This document shows positions 52,005 to 61,216 of a stretch of DNA of 64,000 nucleotides, in pieces (the first letter of the stretch is position 1; each line of letters opens with the position of its first letter). The position numbers and the translations under genes are program-made. The DNA is from Labilithrix luteola (lineage in GTDB: Bacteria > Myxococcota_A > Polyangia > Polyangiales > Polyangiaceae): contig NZ_CP012333.1 of NCBI RefSeq assembly GCF_001263205.1, positions 8,227,501 through 8,291,500 of the forward strand. The letters run 5' to 3'. The notes under the pieces were generated by a model. The model searched no databases and was not told the DNA's origin. It saw nothing but the letters and a program-made list of their open reading frames with translations.

Positions 52005-52784
52005 TCAGCGCTCCGTCTCGCGAGCCTCGGTGGGCGTGATCGCGCCCGTTCGTCCGAAATGGGCGTCGTAGCCGGGTTCCAGTGTGTCGAAGAGCCGATC
52101 CCAAATGAGCGTGTAGAATCCGAAATTGGTATCGCGTGAAAGATGGTGTTGGGCGTGGAACGTCGTCGTCCCGATGTGGCGTGCGATCGGCCAATTTACC
52201 CAGCGCGAAGGTAAGGGTTCCACGCCGAGATGTCCGAGTGTTCCGAATGCAACGTTGAGTGCTAGATAAACCGACATCCCGAGCCACGAAGCGCTGTAGA
52301 ACGAAATGACCACGAGCCACAGCGCGCCGAACGAAATGGCCTCGGCTGGGTTCAACACGAAGAGCGTGAGCGGGCGCACATGCTCGTAGCAATGGTGGAG
52401 CGCGTGGAGGTGAGGGAATATCCACCTGACGTGCGCAATTCGATGGAGGGCGTACATCGCGAAGTCCATCACGAGGATGAGCACGATCACGTCGAGCCAT
52501 GCATGCACGCCGACGTCGGTGCGGAATTGAACGATGCCGATGCGCCACAACGCGAGACCGGCAAGGGTGACGCCAGAATTGATCACGACCGAAGAGAGGG
52601 CGACGACGACTTCCGTCCGTGTCAGCGGCGGCGCCTTCCCGAGCTCACGATGTCGAAATCGAGCGACGATGACGTGGCCGGCCACGAGAGCGAGCGCGAA
52701 GACGACGACGTTCTCGACGAACGAGAACGCAGCCGCCTCGCGCCACGATAGCTCGCGGAGCCAAATCAACGCCGCCTCGCTCAT
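52005..52784 (-). CDS. Sterol desaturase/fatty acid hydroxylase family protein
   Basis: A 259-residue membrane di-iron protein. The three histidine boxes are HRIAH, HLHALHH and HAQHH, with four hydrophobic helices (VVVFALALVAGHVIV and others). The family hydroxylates or desaturates lipids, sterols and carotenoids; the substrate here is unknown. The stop lies close to the SDR promoter region, and a role in the same response is possible but not shown. Confidence 0.87.
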   Translation of the reverse strand: MSEAALIWLRELSWREAAAFSFVENVVVFALALVAGHVIVARFRHRELGKAPPLTRTEVVVALSSVVINSGVTLAGLALWRIGIVQFRTDVGVHAWLDVIVLILVMDFAMYALHRIAHVRWIFPHLHALHHCYEHVRPLTLFVLNPAEAISFGALWLVVISFYSASWLGMSVYLALNVAFGTLGHLGVEPLPSRWVNWPIARHIGTTTFHAQHHLSRDTNFGFYTLIWDRLFDTLEPGYDAHFGRTGAITPTEARETER

Positions 52785-52997
52785 GCAGCCATCCTAGCGC
52801 GACTCGGTCGTGCGCCTGCACCCGCTCACCGAAACGTACGACGACGCGCCGGAGCGAGGGTCACGGAGTCCATCTCGGCCGTGTCAGCGGCAAGACTGAC
52901 TCCTTCAAAACCTTAGCTCGGGTCGAGACAGTAACGACCTGCGCACGACAGGCAGATAGCACGCAACCTCCGAGTCAATCCGGCCGAACGCTAGGCC

Positions 52998-54029
52998 ATG
53001 GATTGCACGACCGAGCGTTCGGCGACGCAACGCGTGTCGCCTCATTGCCCCCCCATCCCCAGAGAGTCGACGAACGAGCTCTCGCCTGCCGAGGCTCGCG
53101 CGATGCTCTCCGAGATGAGCGGCACGCCGCTACCTCGGGGCGATTCGTGGGACGCGGAAGCAAGGGCACGACTCGCCGACTTCCAGCGGTCCGAAGGGCT
53201 CGTGTCCAACGGCGAGCTGAACGACGCGACCGTGGCGAGGCTGCGCACGCGTTTCGAGATGCTCGTCGAGCAACGTCATCCCGCCGGCTCGGAGACCATC
53301 GTCGACCAGAGCCCCACCGCGGAATCCCATGCGCAAGTCGTTCACGTCGTCCAGGAAGCGCTCCACAACGTCGAGCACGTCGCCGAGCAGTTCGCTCACG
53401 ATGCGCCGATCCGGGCCCGTTACATTTCCGAGGCTCGCACCTTCGCGAGCAACATCGTCGCAGCTTTCGAGCGAGGCGAGCTCACCGTCGCCGAAGCGGC
53501 ACTTCTGGCGAGCCGTTTCCGCAACAGCTTCCTCAACGAGGCGCGTTCCGGGCTGAGCCCGGCGGGCGCTGCGCTCTCGAAGTTCCTCAAGGAAGAAGGT
53601 CTCACCCTTCCTGCCCTCGTCGAGAAGTACTCGGGCAAGCTGTTCCAGAAGGGGTTCAAGGACCTCACCGAAGCCGAGCGTGGAGCCGTACTCCTCCAGA
53701 TCGCGAAGAAGGCCGGGGTCACGAATCCGAACGTCAACGTCGCCTCGAGACTCGCGCCTGCGATGGGCAAGGCGCTCCTCGCGGTCAGCATCGCCATTGC
53801 GGTTTACCAGGTCGCGTCCGCCGAAGACCACGTGGGCGAAGGAATCAAGCAGGGCGCGTCGCTTCTGGGATTCTGGGCAGGCGCAAAGCTCGGAGCCATG
53901 GGCGGTGCGGCCGTATGCGGTCCGGGCGCGCCGTTGTGCGCCGTCGTCGGTGGGCTCGCAGGCGGCATCTTGGGGGCGATTCTCGCGGAGACGGCGGCGG
54001 ACGCCGGCTATCACTGGGTGAAGGGGTGA
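52998..54029 (+). CDS. Peptidoglycan-binding-like domain protein with glycine-zipper C-terminus
   Basis: A 343-residue protein. Residues 29-85 look like a peptidoglycan-binding domain (ARLADFQRSEGLVSNGELND). A long helical centre is followed by a hydrophobic helix at about 253-274 (GKALLAVSIAIAVYQVAS) and then a Gly/Ala-rich region from 286 (GASLLGFWAGAKLGAMGG, GLAGGILGAILAE). A wall-binding domain plus membrane-inserting glycine zippers is the layout of some secreted pore-formers, but no known toxin family is recognised. The next gene follows four bases later. Confidence 0.65.
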   Translation: MDCTTERSATQRVSPHCPPIPRESTNELSPAEARAMLSEMSGTPLPRGDSWDAEARARLADFQRSEGLVSNGELNDATVARLRTRFEMLVEQRHPAGSETIVDQSPTAESHAQVVHVVQEALHNVEHVAEQFAHDAPIRARYISEARTFASNIVAAFERGELTVAEAALLASRFRNSFLNEARSGLSPAGAALSKFLKEEGLTLPALVEKYSGKLFQKGFKDLTEAERGAVLLQIAKKAGVTNPNVNVASRLAPAMGKALLAVSIAIAVYQVASAEDHVGEGIKQGASLLGFWAGAKLGAMGGAAVCGPGAPLCAVVGGLAGGILGAILAETAADAGYHWVKG

Positions 54030-54033
54030 AGCG

Positions 54034-55065
54034 ATGACACACGAGCTTGCAGAGCGCTTTTCGAGAGCGGCCACGGAGGCCGGTGCTCGTCACCGGACCG
54101 ACATTGCCGGCGTCTTCGAGCAACTCTCCACGGCGTATGCCGAACCAAAGCGCCACTACCATGGCATCGACCACGTGCGGCAATGCCTCGTGTCGTTGGA
54201 CGAGCTGCACGGCAGCCTTCGCTCGCCCGCCGAGCTCGAACTCGCCATCTGGTTCCACGACGCCGTGCATTCGATGACGCCGCTGGCGCAAAACGAGGAG
54301 CGGAGCGCCGAGCTGGCCTACGCGTCGTGCCTTCGCATGGGCATCGACGGAGGAACGTCGCATCGCATCGCGACAATGGTTCGAGCAACGAGGAACCACA
54401 CGCTGCCCTCGACGGTGGAATCCGGCGACTCCGACTTCGGCATTTTCCTCGACATCGACCTCGCGATCCTCGGAGCCGACGAGGTCGCCTATGCGCGCTA
54501 CGAGAAGGCGATTCGCGAAGAGTTCGCTTGGATGGTGTTCGAAGGGCTCTATCGGCGAGGACGAGCGAAAGTTCTCTCACGATTTCTCGCGCGGCCCTCG
54601 GTCTTCCAGCACCCGAGAATGCAGGCAACGTACGAACGGCGAGCACGGAGGAACATCGAGGGGGCCATCCAGGAGCAGCTCGCCACGCACGACTTTCCCT
54701 ATCTCCACGCCACCGACGAGCACATCTTCCTCACGCGCGCGGCCCGCCTCGAGGAGCTCCACGCGTGGTCGGCTCTCTATTACGTCACGTACCTTCCCGA
54801 GCAGCTGTCGGGGGGTAACCCGCGACTCCTCGTCAACTTTGGTCCCCTCGATGATCGCCCCATCGACGTCGAGGTTGGCTCGCCGCGCACGGAGGCGGTG
54901 GTTGCGCGGTTGCGCGCGCTGCCTGGCTATCGCCACGAGCAAGAAGAACGCAGCAATCGCACCGGTGATCTCGGCTTGGTGTACTCCCAAGCGCGCTGCG
55001 GAGTCGTGAGCGGGCCCGTTCGTCTTCCGCCGCCCACCCTCGCAACGCAACCATATCGCAGCTGA
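54034..55065 (+). CDS. HD-domain phosphohydrolase-like protein with C-terminal extension
   Basis: A 343-residue protein. The N-terminal 210 residues resemble predicted metal-dependent HD phosphohydrolases (HYHGIDHVRQCL, IWFHDAVHS, FLDIDLAILG). The C-terminal 130 residues (from about ATDEHIFLTRAARLEE) are a separate domain that I do not recognise. It starts four bases after the peptidoglycan-binding-like gene, so the two may work as a pair, for example effector and partner; this is inference. Confidence 0.75.
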   Translation: MTHELAERFSRAATEAGARHRTDIAGVFEQLSTAYAEPKRHYHGIDHVRQCLVSLDELHGSLRSPAELELAIWFHDAVHSMTPLAQNEERSAELAYASCLRMGIDGGTSHRIATMVRATRNHTLPSTVESGDSDFGIFLDIDLAILGADEVAYARYEKAIREEFAWMVFEGLYRRGRAKVLSRFLARPSVFQHPRMQATYERRARRNIEGAIQEQLATHDFPYLHATDEHIFLTRAARLEELHAWSALYYVTYLPEQLSGGNPRLLVNFGPLDDRPIDVEVGSPRTEAVVARLRALPGYRHEQEERSNRTGDLGLVYSQARCGVVSGPVRLPPPTLATQPYRS

Positions 55066-55375
55066 TTCGCGGCGATGCGTGGGGGGAGCTCGACGGAGAG
55101 CTGCAAGACCTGTCCGACAAGCGGGGCTTCGGTTCGTAAGACGGTGCAGGCGGTCGTCGACGTCATGCGGGAGAAGCATCCCACACGCGTCGTCGCGCGG
55201 CAGACCGCGCAGGTGGTGCCGATCTCGTGCCGAGCGCAAGCATGCCGGTCCTGCAAGCGGTCACGCTTCGCACCGCACCATCGGATCTAGCCCCTGTCGT
55301 CTGCTCTGTAGAGCTTCTTCGAGCGATTTCGCGAAGGGCCGCCCGCGGCGGATTTCTTTCAGCTAGTCTCGTCCT
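55066..55375. other. 310-base gap before spoVR
   Basis: No gene with firm support. One 71-codon frame at 55075-55290 is listed at low confidence. The last 60 bases before spoVR are AT-richer than the coding DNA and probably hold its promoter; no box is clear enough to place. Confidence 0.4.
55075..55290 (+). CDS. Possible 71-residue Cys-containing protein
   Basis: The frame starts nine bases after the stop of the HD gene. It has CKTCPTSGASVRKTVQAVV then VVPISC and CRSC, with about three quarters of third positions G or C. No ribosome binding site is present. It could be a small zinc-binding protein or chance; antisense frames are also open here. Confidence 0.25.
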   Translation: MRGGSSTESCKTCPTSGASVRKTVQAVVDVMREKHPTRVVARQTAQVVPISCRAQACRSCKRSRFAPHHRI

Positions 55376-56935
55376 ATGAGCGAGTTCGCGCTGAAGACCG
55401 CGCTCCCGGCGTACCTGGCCAAAGAGCAGGAGAGGATCGAGAGGATCGCCGCCGACGAGGGCCTCGACTTCTTCCCGACCGTCTACGAGATCCTGACGTA
55501 CGACCAGATGAACGAGATCGCGGCGTACAGCGGCTTCCCGAACCGCTACCCGCACTGGCGCTACGGCATGGAGTACGAGCGCCTCGCGAAGAGCTACGAG
55601 TACGGCCTCTCGAAAATCTACGAGATGGTCATCAACAACAACCCCGCGTACGCGTACCTGCTCGAGGGGAACTCGCTCACCGACCAGAAGCTCGTCATGG
55701 CCCACGTTTACGGCCACGTCGACTTCTTCAAGAACAACTTCTGCTTCCGCTCGACCGACCTCGACACGGGCGGACGCACGACGGATCCGGCGCAGCGACC
55801 GAAGAACTACGATCCGAACCGCCGCTGGATCGACAAGATGGCGAACCACGGCGCGCGCGTTCGCCGTCACGTCGCGCGTCAGGGCATCAACAAGGTCGAA
55901 GACTTCATCGACCAGTGCCTGAGCCTCGAGAACCTCATCGATCCGCACGCAGCTTTCCACGGCAAGCGACGCGTGAAGAACCCCGACGAGGAAGAGAAGG
56001 CCACCGAGATCCCGCGCCTTCGCGCGAAGGACTACATGGAGTCCTTCATCAACCCCGAGGAGTACCTCGAGGAGCAGCGCCTCAAGATCCAGGCGGAGAA
56101 GGACAAGGAGAAGAAGTTCCCGTCGCACCCCGAGCGCGACGTCCTTCGCTTCCTGCTCGACCACGCACCGCTCGAGCGCTGGGAGCACGACATCCTCGAG
56201 ATCATCCGCGAGGAGGCTCTCTACTTCGTCCCGCAGATGCAGACGAAGATCATGAACGAGGGCTGGGCGTCGTACTGGCACTCGCGCCTCATGACCACGA
56301 AGATCCTCGATGCGTCGGAGATCATCGACTACGCCGACAACAACGCAGGCGTCCTCGCCACGAGCGGCGGCCGGCTCAATCCGTACAAGCTCGGTGTCGA
56401 GCTCTATCGAAACGTCGAAGAGCGCTGGGACCGCGGCCAGTTCGGCAAAGAGTGGGAAGAGTGCGACGACCTCGACGCGAAGAAGAACTGGAACCTTCGC
56501 CTCGGGCTCGGCAAGAAGAAGATCTTCGAGGTGCGTGCGCTCTACAACGACGTCACGTTCATCGACGAGTTCCTCACGCCGGACTTCTGCCGCGACCACA
56601 AGCTCTTCAGCTTCTCGTGGTCGAACCGCAACGAGCGCTACGAGATCGAGACCCGCGAGTTCAAGCAGGTCAAAGAGAAGCTCCTCTTCCAGCTCACGAA
56701 CGCCGGCAATCCGTTCATCTACGTGGACGACGCCAACTACGACAACCGCGGCGAGCTGATGCTCAAGCACGATCACCAGGGCCTCGACCTCCGCGCCGAT
56801 TACGCGCGCGAAGTCATGAAGAGCCTCGTGCGCGTGTGGAAGCGCCCGGTCAACTTGCTCACGCAGATCGAGAGCAAGCAGGTCATGATCCGCTACGACG
56901 GTCGCGAGCATTCGACGCGCCATATGCGTCCTTGA
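55376..56935 (+). CDS. spoVR: SpoVR family protein
   Basis: A 519-residue SpoVR/YcgB protein; the start FALKTALPAYLAKEQERIER and the WASYWHSRLM and NPYKLGVELYRNVEERWDRG segments are typical. The family is needed for spore cortex formation in Bacillus and for stress phenotypes in enterobacteria; the biochemical activity is unknown. Its usual partner DUF444 is 6.2 kb upstream on the same strand, so the pair seems to be split by inserted genes. Confidence 0.95.
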   Translation: MSEFALKTALPAYLAKEQERIERIAADEGLDFFPTVYEILTYDQMNEIAAYSGFPNRYPHWRYGMEYERLAKSYEYGLSKIYEMVINNNPAYAYLLEGNSLTDQKLVMAHVYGHVDFFKNNFCFRSTDLDTGGRTTDPAQRPKNYDPNRRWIDKMANHGARVRRHVARQGINKVEDFIDQCLSLENLIDPHAAFHGKRRVKNPDEEEKATEIPRLRAKDYMESFINPEEYLEEQRLKIQAEKDKEKKFPSHPERDVLRFLLDHAPLERWEHDILEIIREEALYFVPQMQTKIMNEGWASYWHSRLMTTKILDASEIIDYADNNAGVLATSGGRLNPYKLGVELYRNVEERWDRGQFGKEWEECDDLDAKKNWNLRLGLGKKKIFEVRALYNDVTFIDEFLTPDFCRDHKLFSFSWSNRNERYEIETREFKQVKEKLLFQLTNAGNPFIYVDDANYDNRGELMLKHDHQGLDLRADYAREVMKSLVRVWKRPVNLLTQIESKQVMIRYDGREHSTRHMRP

Positions 56936-56947
56936 CGGCGTCCCGTC

Positions 56948-57370
56948 GTGGCTGAGTTCGTTCGCGACACGGCACACTGGCTGTTCAAGTTCTCGCCCGA
57001 TGAGTGGATCCGCGCGGCGCTGGGAGAGCTCCGCCGCGCGGAGGCTGCCTATGCGCAGAGAAACGCCCGCGCGGGACTCGCAGGGGCGAGGCGCGCCGCC
57101 GGCATGGCGCTGAACGGCGCGCTCATCGTCGAGCCTGACGAGGGCTGGGGGCGTTCGTACGTCGACCATCTGCTGGCCATCGGAAAAGACGACCGCGTGC
57201 CCGCGCGCGTACGCGAGGCCGCCAAACTCCTGATCGAGACGCCGCTGCCGGGGCAGGGTAGCCTCGTCGCGATTCGTACGGCGTCGAGCGACGAGAAGGT
57301 GCTCGAGGCCGCGCGCGACATCGCGGCTCACGCGTACGTCGTCGTGAAGCGCCACCCTGGAGCGACCTGA
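56948..57370 (+). CDS. HEPN-like helical protein, unknown
   Basis: A 140-residue protein from GTG 56948. It is helical, with AALGELRRAEAAYAQRNARA, GARRAAGMALNGALIV and DEKVLEAARDIAAHAYVVVK, similar in layout to HEPN proteins. The R-x4-6-H catalytic motif of HEPN RNases is not evident. It follows spoVR by 12 bases and its stop overlaps the next start by one base, so the three are probably one operon. Confidence 0.65.
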   Translation: MAEFVRDTAHWLFKFSPDEWIRAALGELRRAEAAYAQRNARAGLAGARRAAGMALNGALIVEPDEGWGRSYVDHLLAIGKDDRVPARVREAAKLLIETPLPGQGSLVAIRTASSDEKVLEAARDIAAHAYVVVKRHPGAT

Positions 57371-58551
57371 TGCTCGACCAAGCCAAGACGAACGCGCAGC
57401 GCGTCGCTGCTACGGCACTCGTGACGCTCGCGCTCGTTGCGTGCGGAGGACCCGACAAGCCCGCCGAGACCCCGCCGATTGCCAGCGCGCACGTCGAGCC
57501 GGTGGCGGCGCCCACGCCGGTCGCGCCCGCGCCCGCGGCGTCGCCGGCCGCGCCCGTGGCCTCCGTGCCGAAGCAAGACGCGCTGCCGCCGCCGAAGCCG
57601 ACCACCATCGGGCTCGCGCGCACGGGCGACGCGAAGCTCGACGCGCTCTTGTCCGAGGGCGACAAGGCCTTCGAGGACGATGACCTGGCGAAGGCCTCGG
57701 CGGCGTATGAATCGGCACGGAAGGCGGCCCCCACGAAGGCGGCGCCGATCGTCGGAGTGGCGCGCGCGAAGATCGCGAAGGCGAGCCCGGCCTTCGGTTA
57801 CGCGGCCGCCGAGAAGAATCCCGACGTCACCGCCGCCACCAAAGAGTTGAAGCGAGCCGTTCAGATGGAGCCGGCGTTCGCGCCCGCGCAGGTGGAGCTC
57901 GGACGCGCGTTGCTCTTGCTCGGTGACGGCGCGGCGGCCGAGAGCGCGCTGCGCAAAGGCGTGCAGGCCATGCCCGAGGAGGCCGAAGCGCACTCGGCGC
58001 TCGGCGTGGCTCTCCTCGCCACCGGGAAGAGCGCCGAGGCGCTTACCGAGCTCACCAAGGCGCGTGATCTCGACCCCGGCAGCGCGGCGCGTCGGGGAAA
58101 CCTCGGCACCGTACTCTTCATGAACGGACGCGTGGCCGAGGCCGTCAAGGAGTACGAGATCGCCGTGGGGCTCATGCCCGAAAGCGCCCAAGTGCATTCC
58201 GATCTCGGCACGGCGCTTCTCGCCCAAAGCGATTTCGCGCGCGCGCTCCCCGAGCTTCAGCGGGCCGTTGCCCTCGACCCCAAGCGCGCAACCTATCGCT
58301 CGAACCTCGGCTACGCGCTGCAGCTGTCGGGCAAAGTCACCGAAGCCATCGCGCAGTACCGCTCCGCTCTCGCGATCGACAACAAGCTGGCGAGCGCGTG
58401 GATCAACCTGGCGACGGCGCTCGCGCGGGATCCGAAGACGCGGGGCGAAGCGCGACAGGCGTTGAAGACCGCGGAGAAGCTGGATCCTACCGATCCGCGC
58501 GTGAAGGCGAACCTCGCCGAGCTCGATGCGCTCGAGCGTTCCAAACCGTGA
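57370..58551 (+). CDS. TPR-repeat lipoprotein
   Basis: A 393-residue predicted lipoprotein (lipobox LVAC). An Ala/Pro-rich spacer is followed by about eight TPR units (ALLSEGDKAFEDDDLAKASA, AHSALGVALLATGKSAEALT, NLGTVLFMNGRVAEAVKEYE, SNLGYALQLSGKVTEAIAQY). It is likely a scaffold in the cell envelope. Last gene of the spoVR group. Confidence 0.8.
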   Translation: MLDQAKTNAQRVAATALVTLALVACGGPDKPAETPPIASAHVEPVAAPTPVAPAPAASPAAPVASVPKQDALPPPKPTTIGLARTGDAKLDALLSEGDKAFEDDDLAKASAAYESARKAAPTKAAPIVGVARAKIAKASPAFGYAAAEKNPDVTAATKELKRAVQMEPAFAPAQVELGRALLLLGDGAAAESALRKGVQAMPEEAEAHSALGVALLATGKSAEALTELTKARDLDPGSAARRGNLGTVLFMNGRVAEAVKEYEIAVGLMPESAQVHSDLGTALLAQSDFARALPELQRAVALDPKRATYRSNLGYALQLSGKVTEAIAQYRSALAIDNKLASAWINLATALARDPKTRGEARQALKTAEKLDPTDPRVKANLAELDALERSKP

Positions 58552-58865
58552 AGATCTCTTCACGTGCAGAATGCATGGGTTGATCCGCGCGCTGCGATAG
58601 CCCGCGAACGAACCCCGAGACGCCGATGAGTCGCGTTGCCCTCGCGCGTGCGGCGTGTCCCCGCTGCGGGGATTCTACAAGCAGTTCCGCACGTTGCCGC
58701 CGAGGTGAGCACGCATGCACACGACCGTGTCGGACCTCGCCGGATCCAAGTTGACGTGCCGAACGATCCTCCCGTACCGTACGCCCGAGCTCGATGGAAA
58801 CGGCCCAGTCGCCACTCCGATCGGGGCTAGTGCAATCGCAGTTTCAGTGAAGTGGAGGCATCCCG
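58552..58865 (+). other. 314-base region upstream of the cold-shock gene
   Basis: No gene is seen. A long untranslated leader is usual for cold-shock mRNAs. A short palindrome, CCCCGCTGCGGGG, is near 58660-58675. No cold box can be assigned by eye. Confidence 0.5.
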
Positions 58866-59096
58866 ATGGCAGTGGGCAAGGTGAAGTGGTTCAACGACGA
58901 GAAGGGCTGGGGCTTCATCAAGCAGGACAGCGGCCCTGACGTCTTCGTGCACTACTCGCAGATCTCCGGCGATGGCCGTCGCCGCCTGTTCGAGGACGAG
59001 ACCGTCGAGTTCGAGATCAAGGAAGGCCCCAAGGGGCTCCAGGCGATCAACGTCATCCGTCAGAGCGGTGGCGGCGGCGTCCAGCTCGGCGCCTGA
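58866..59096 (+). CDS. Cold-shock protein (CspA family)
   Basis: A 76-residue OB-fold RNA chaperone. RNP1 is KGWGFIKQ and RNP2 is DVFVHYSQI, and the VKWFNDEKG start is standard. It binds single-stranded RNA or DNA and prevents secondary structure. The extra GGGGVQLGA tail is slightly longer than in E. coli CspA. A long leader and an intrinsic terminator frame it as a single-gene unit. Confidence 0.96.
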   Translation: MAVGKVKWFNDEKGWGFIKQDSGPDVFVHYSQISGDGRRRLFEDETVEFEIKEGPKGLQAINVIRQSGGGGVQLGA

Positions 59097-59151
59097 TTCC
59101 TTCGCTTCTCGAGCGCGGCGCGCCATTCGTTGGCGCGTTCGGCGCCCATGC

Positions 59152-59199
59152 AAAGCGCCCGCTCCCCCACAAAGGAGAGCCGGCGCTTTTCTTGTTTTT
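59152..59199 (+). terminator. Rho-independent terminator after the cold-shock gene
   Basis: AAAGCGCCCGCTC at 59152 pairs with the segment ending GCCGGCGCTTTT (59179-59190), with one mismatch and a short loop around CCCCCACAAAGG. It is followed by CTTGTTTTT. It is the clearest intrinsic terminator of the window. Confidence 0.88.
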
Positions 59200-59267
59200 G
59201 TGCTCGCGCGTTCGCTCATTGGGTGCGGCGATCCCTCGTCGACGCCAGCCGAGCGTTTCGCGCTGCG

Positions 59268-60182
59268 TTAGATCGACGGGACGGCCGCGAGGCGGAACGC
59301 TTCCGAGCCGGGCTGGTAGACGTGCGCTTCGATGTTCGTCAGCTCGCCCGACGGCGAGAAGTCGTACAGGTTGAAGCCGGCCATCCGGTGCTCGTCGTCG
59401 TGATGAAGCGACGCACTCGTGGCTCCCACGCACGGGATCTCGCCGACGCGCGTGACGATCGGCTTCTTCTGACGCACGTGCAAATGGCCGTGCAGGACGA
59501 GGCCCTGTTGCAGGTGCGCGAGCGTCTCGACCAGGGCATCGGCGTCGGACAGACCGCGCATGAACTGTTCGTACTGCGACGACGGATTGTGCGCGGGGTG
59601 GTGGAGCGCGATGACCGGCGTACGGCGCTTCACCTCGTCGTGCGCCAGAATGCGGCTCAGCGCCTCGAGCTGCTGCCTTCCGAGCTCACCCGAGGCGACG
59701 AGTGGAAGACGCGGAACGGCGCTCGACAGGCCGATGATGGCGACCGGACCGCGCAGTTTTACGAATGGGAAGCGGCCGAGCGGGAGGTCTGCCGCGAGCT
59801 CGGGCAGGTCGCTCTCGATGTACGGCTGGAAGTACGAGCAGAAGCGTTTCGAACGCATCGCGCCGCTCGTGTAGAGATCGTGATTGCCCGGGACGACCGT
59901 GATGCGGTCGTGCGGAAGGCCGAGCTCCTCCTCGAGGAGCGCACGAACGGCCTCGAACTCTCCCTCGAGCGCGAGGTTCGTGAGGTCGCCCGTGACGATG
60001 ACCTGGTCGACGTTCGCCCGCGTGATTTCCCTAGCGACGGCGCGAACGTGTCCGGGCCGATGCTTGTGGTTGCGTTTGACCTTGAGATTCACCCAGCCGG
60101 TGAAGCGCTTGTTGAGGAAACGGACGGGGCCGGCGCCGTCGAGCGCGAGCACGTGGAGGTCGGAAAGGTGCGCGATGCGCAT
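59268..60182 (-). CDS. Calcineurin-like metallophosphoesterase
   Basis: A 304-residue enzyme with the five metal motifs in order: SDLHVLALD, VTGDLTNLAL, VVPGNHDLYTSG, ALHHPAHN and HGHLHVRQ. The two-metal site is complete. The substrate may be a nucleotide, cyclic nucleotide or phosphoprotein. ATG 60182 starts the conserved MRIAHLSDLH. It follows the SUMF1-like gene by 13 bases, at the end of the pdh transcript. Confidence 0.92.
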   Translation of the reverse strand: MRIAHLSDLHVLALDGAGPVRFLNKRFTGWVNLKVKRNHKHRPGHVRAVAREITRANVDQVIVTGDLTNLALEGEFEAVRALLEEELGLPHDRITVVPGNHDLYTSGAMRSKRFCSYFQPYIESDLPELAADLPLGRFPFVKLRGPVAIIGLSSAVPRLPLVASGELGRQQLEALSRILAHDEVKRRTPVIALHHPAHNPSSQYEQFMRGLSDADALVETLAHLQQGLVLHGHLHVRQKKPIVTRVGEIPCVGATSASLHHDDEHRMAGFNLYDFSPSGELTNIEAHVYQPGSEAFRLAAVPSI

Positions 60183-60195
60183 CGTGAACGCGAAT

Positions 60196-61212
60196 CTAAG
60201 GCTTGCTGGGGTTCGTCGCCATCGAATAGGCGCACCGGAAGCCGATCTCGCGCGTGGCGAAGGGCGAGGCATGCCGTGCGGTGGTGCGGAGCATGAAGGC
60301 GGGGTCGCGGTACGAACCGCCGCGGACCACGTGGCCGTAGGGGCCGAACGAAGCGCCTTTGGGGTCGGTCTGTGCCGCGCGCGGGTAGCCGTACCCTTCC
60401 TCGTCGCGGTCGTAGAAGTCCGAGACCCACTCGCTCGCGTTGCCTGCCATGTCGTAGAGGCCCGTGCGCGTGACGCCATCGGGGAAGGAGCCGATGGGCG
60501 CGAGCCCGACGAAGCCATCGCTGCTATCGGTCGGATCCACGGCAAACGACCCGTGGTTCGCGAGATGCGAGTTCCAGAGATCGCCCCACGGAAAGACGTG
60601 CCCGACGTCTCCGCCGGCCGCGTATTCCCACTCCGCCTCGGTCGGTAGCTGGCCGCCGACCCATCTGCAGTACGACCCCGCGTCTTCCCAGCGGACGTGG
60701 GTGACGGGGAAATCCGGTTGGTCGTAGCGCGGGTCGCCGACGGGAAAGGAGGGCGGGGCACAGGCACCGGCCGCGACGCAACGCGCATAGGCGCGCACGG
60801 GAACCTCGGTGCGATCGATCTCGAACGTGGAGAGCGTGACCTCGTGCGCGTGGCCCTCGGCGCGAATGGCGGGGCCCGGATTCCAGGCTCGCGAGCTGTC
60901 CGTGCATCGTGGCGCCAAGGCCTCGCGCTGACAGAGCTCGGTGGCGGCCTGCATCTCGGCGGGCGTCGAGCCCATCACGAAACGTCCACCGCGAATGCGG
61001 ACGCGTCCTTCGATCGGGGGCTTGAGGGCGACGATCCCTTCGGCCGGCGCGTGGTCGCTCGTTCGACCCGCGCCGAGCCTGAAGGTGTCGACGTTTCCTG
61101 GGCGGCGAGCCGGGGCGATACCGGCAGTGCCCGCGAGCGTTCGCCCGCAGGCCATGGTCGCCCCGGCCATCACGGCTATCACGACGAAGGAAGTCGTGGC
61201 CGCGGCCCGCAT
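60196..61212 (-). CDS. SUMF1/formylglycine-generating-like lipoprotein
   Basis: A 338-residue predicted lipoprotein (signal AAATTSFVVIAVMAGATMAC). The FGE-sulfatase domain begins at GGRFVMGSTPAEMQ and includes TEVPVRAYARCV, LPTEAEWEYAAGG, GLYDMAGNASEWVSD and VVRGGSYRD. The active-site Cys pair of true FGE is not evident, so it may be a non-catalytic member of the family, such as sugar- or protein-binding. It starts four bases after the pdhC stop, an odd place for a lipoprotein. Confidence 0.85.
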   Translation of the reverse strand: MRAAATTSFVVIAVMAGATMACGRTLAGTAGIAPARRPGNVDTFRLGAGRTSDHAPAEGIVALKPPIEGRVRIRGGRFVMGSTPAEMQAATELCQREALAPRCTDSSRAWNPGPAIRAEGHAHEVTLSTFEIDRTEVPVRAYARCVAAGACAPPSFPVGDPRYDQPDFPVTHVRWEDAGSYCRWVGGQLPTEAEWEYAAGGDVGHVFPWGDLWNSHLANHGSFAVDPTDSSDGFVGLAPIGSFPDGVTRTGLYDMAGNASEWVSDFYDRDEEGYGYPRAAQTDPKGASFGPYGHVVRGGSYRDPAFMLRTTARHASPFATREIGFRCAYSMATNPSKP

Positions 61213-61216
61213 CGTC

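Noticed and set aside
55163..57355. 730-codon minus-strand frame opposite spoVR
   Set aside because: Antisense to SpoVR, rich in Val/Asp/Arg/Glu as expected from a shadow frame.
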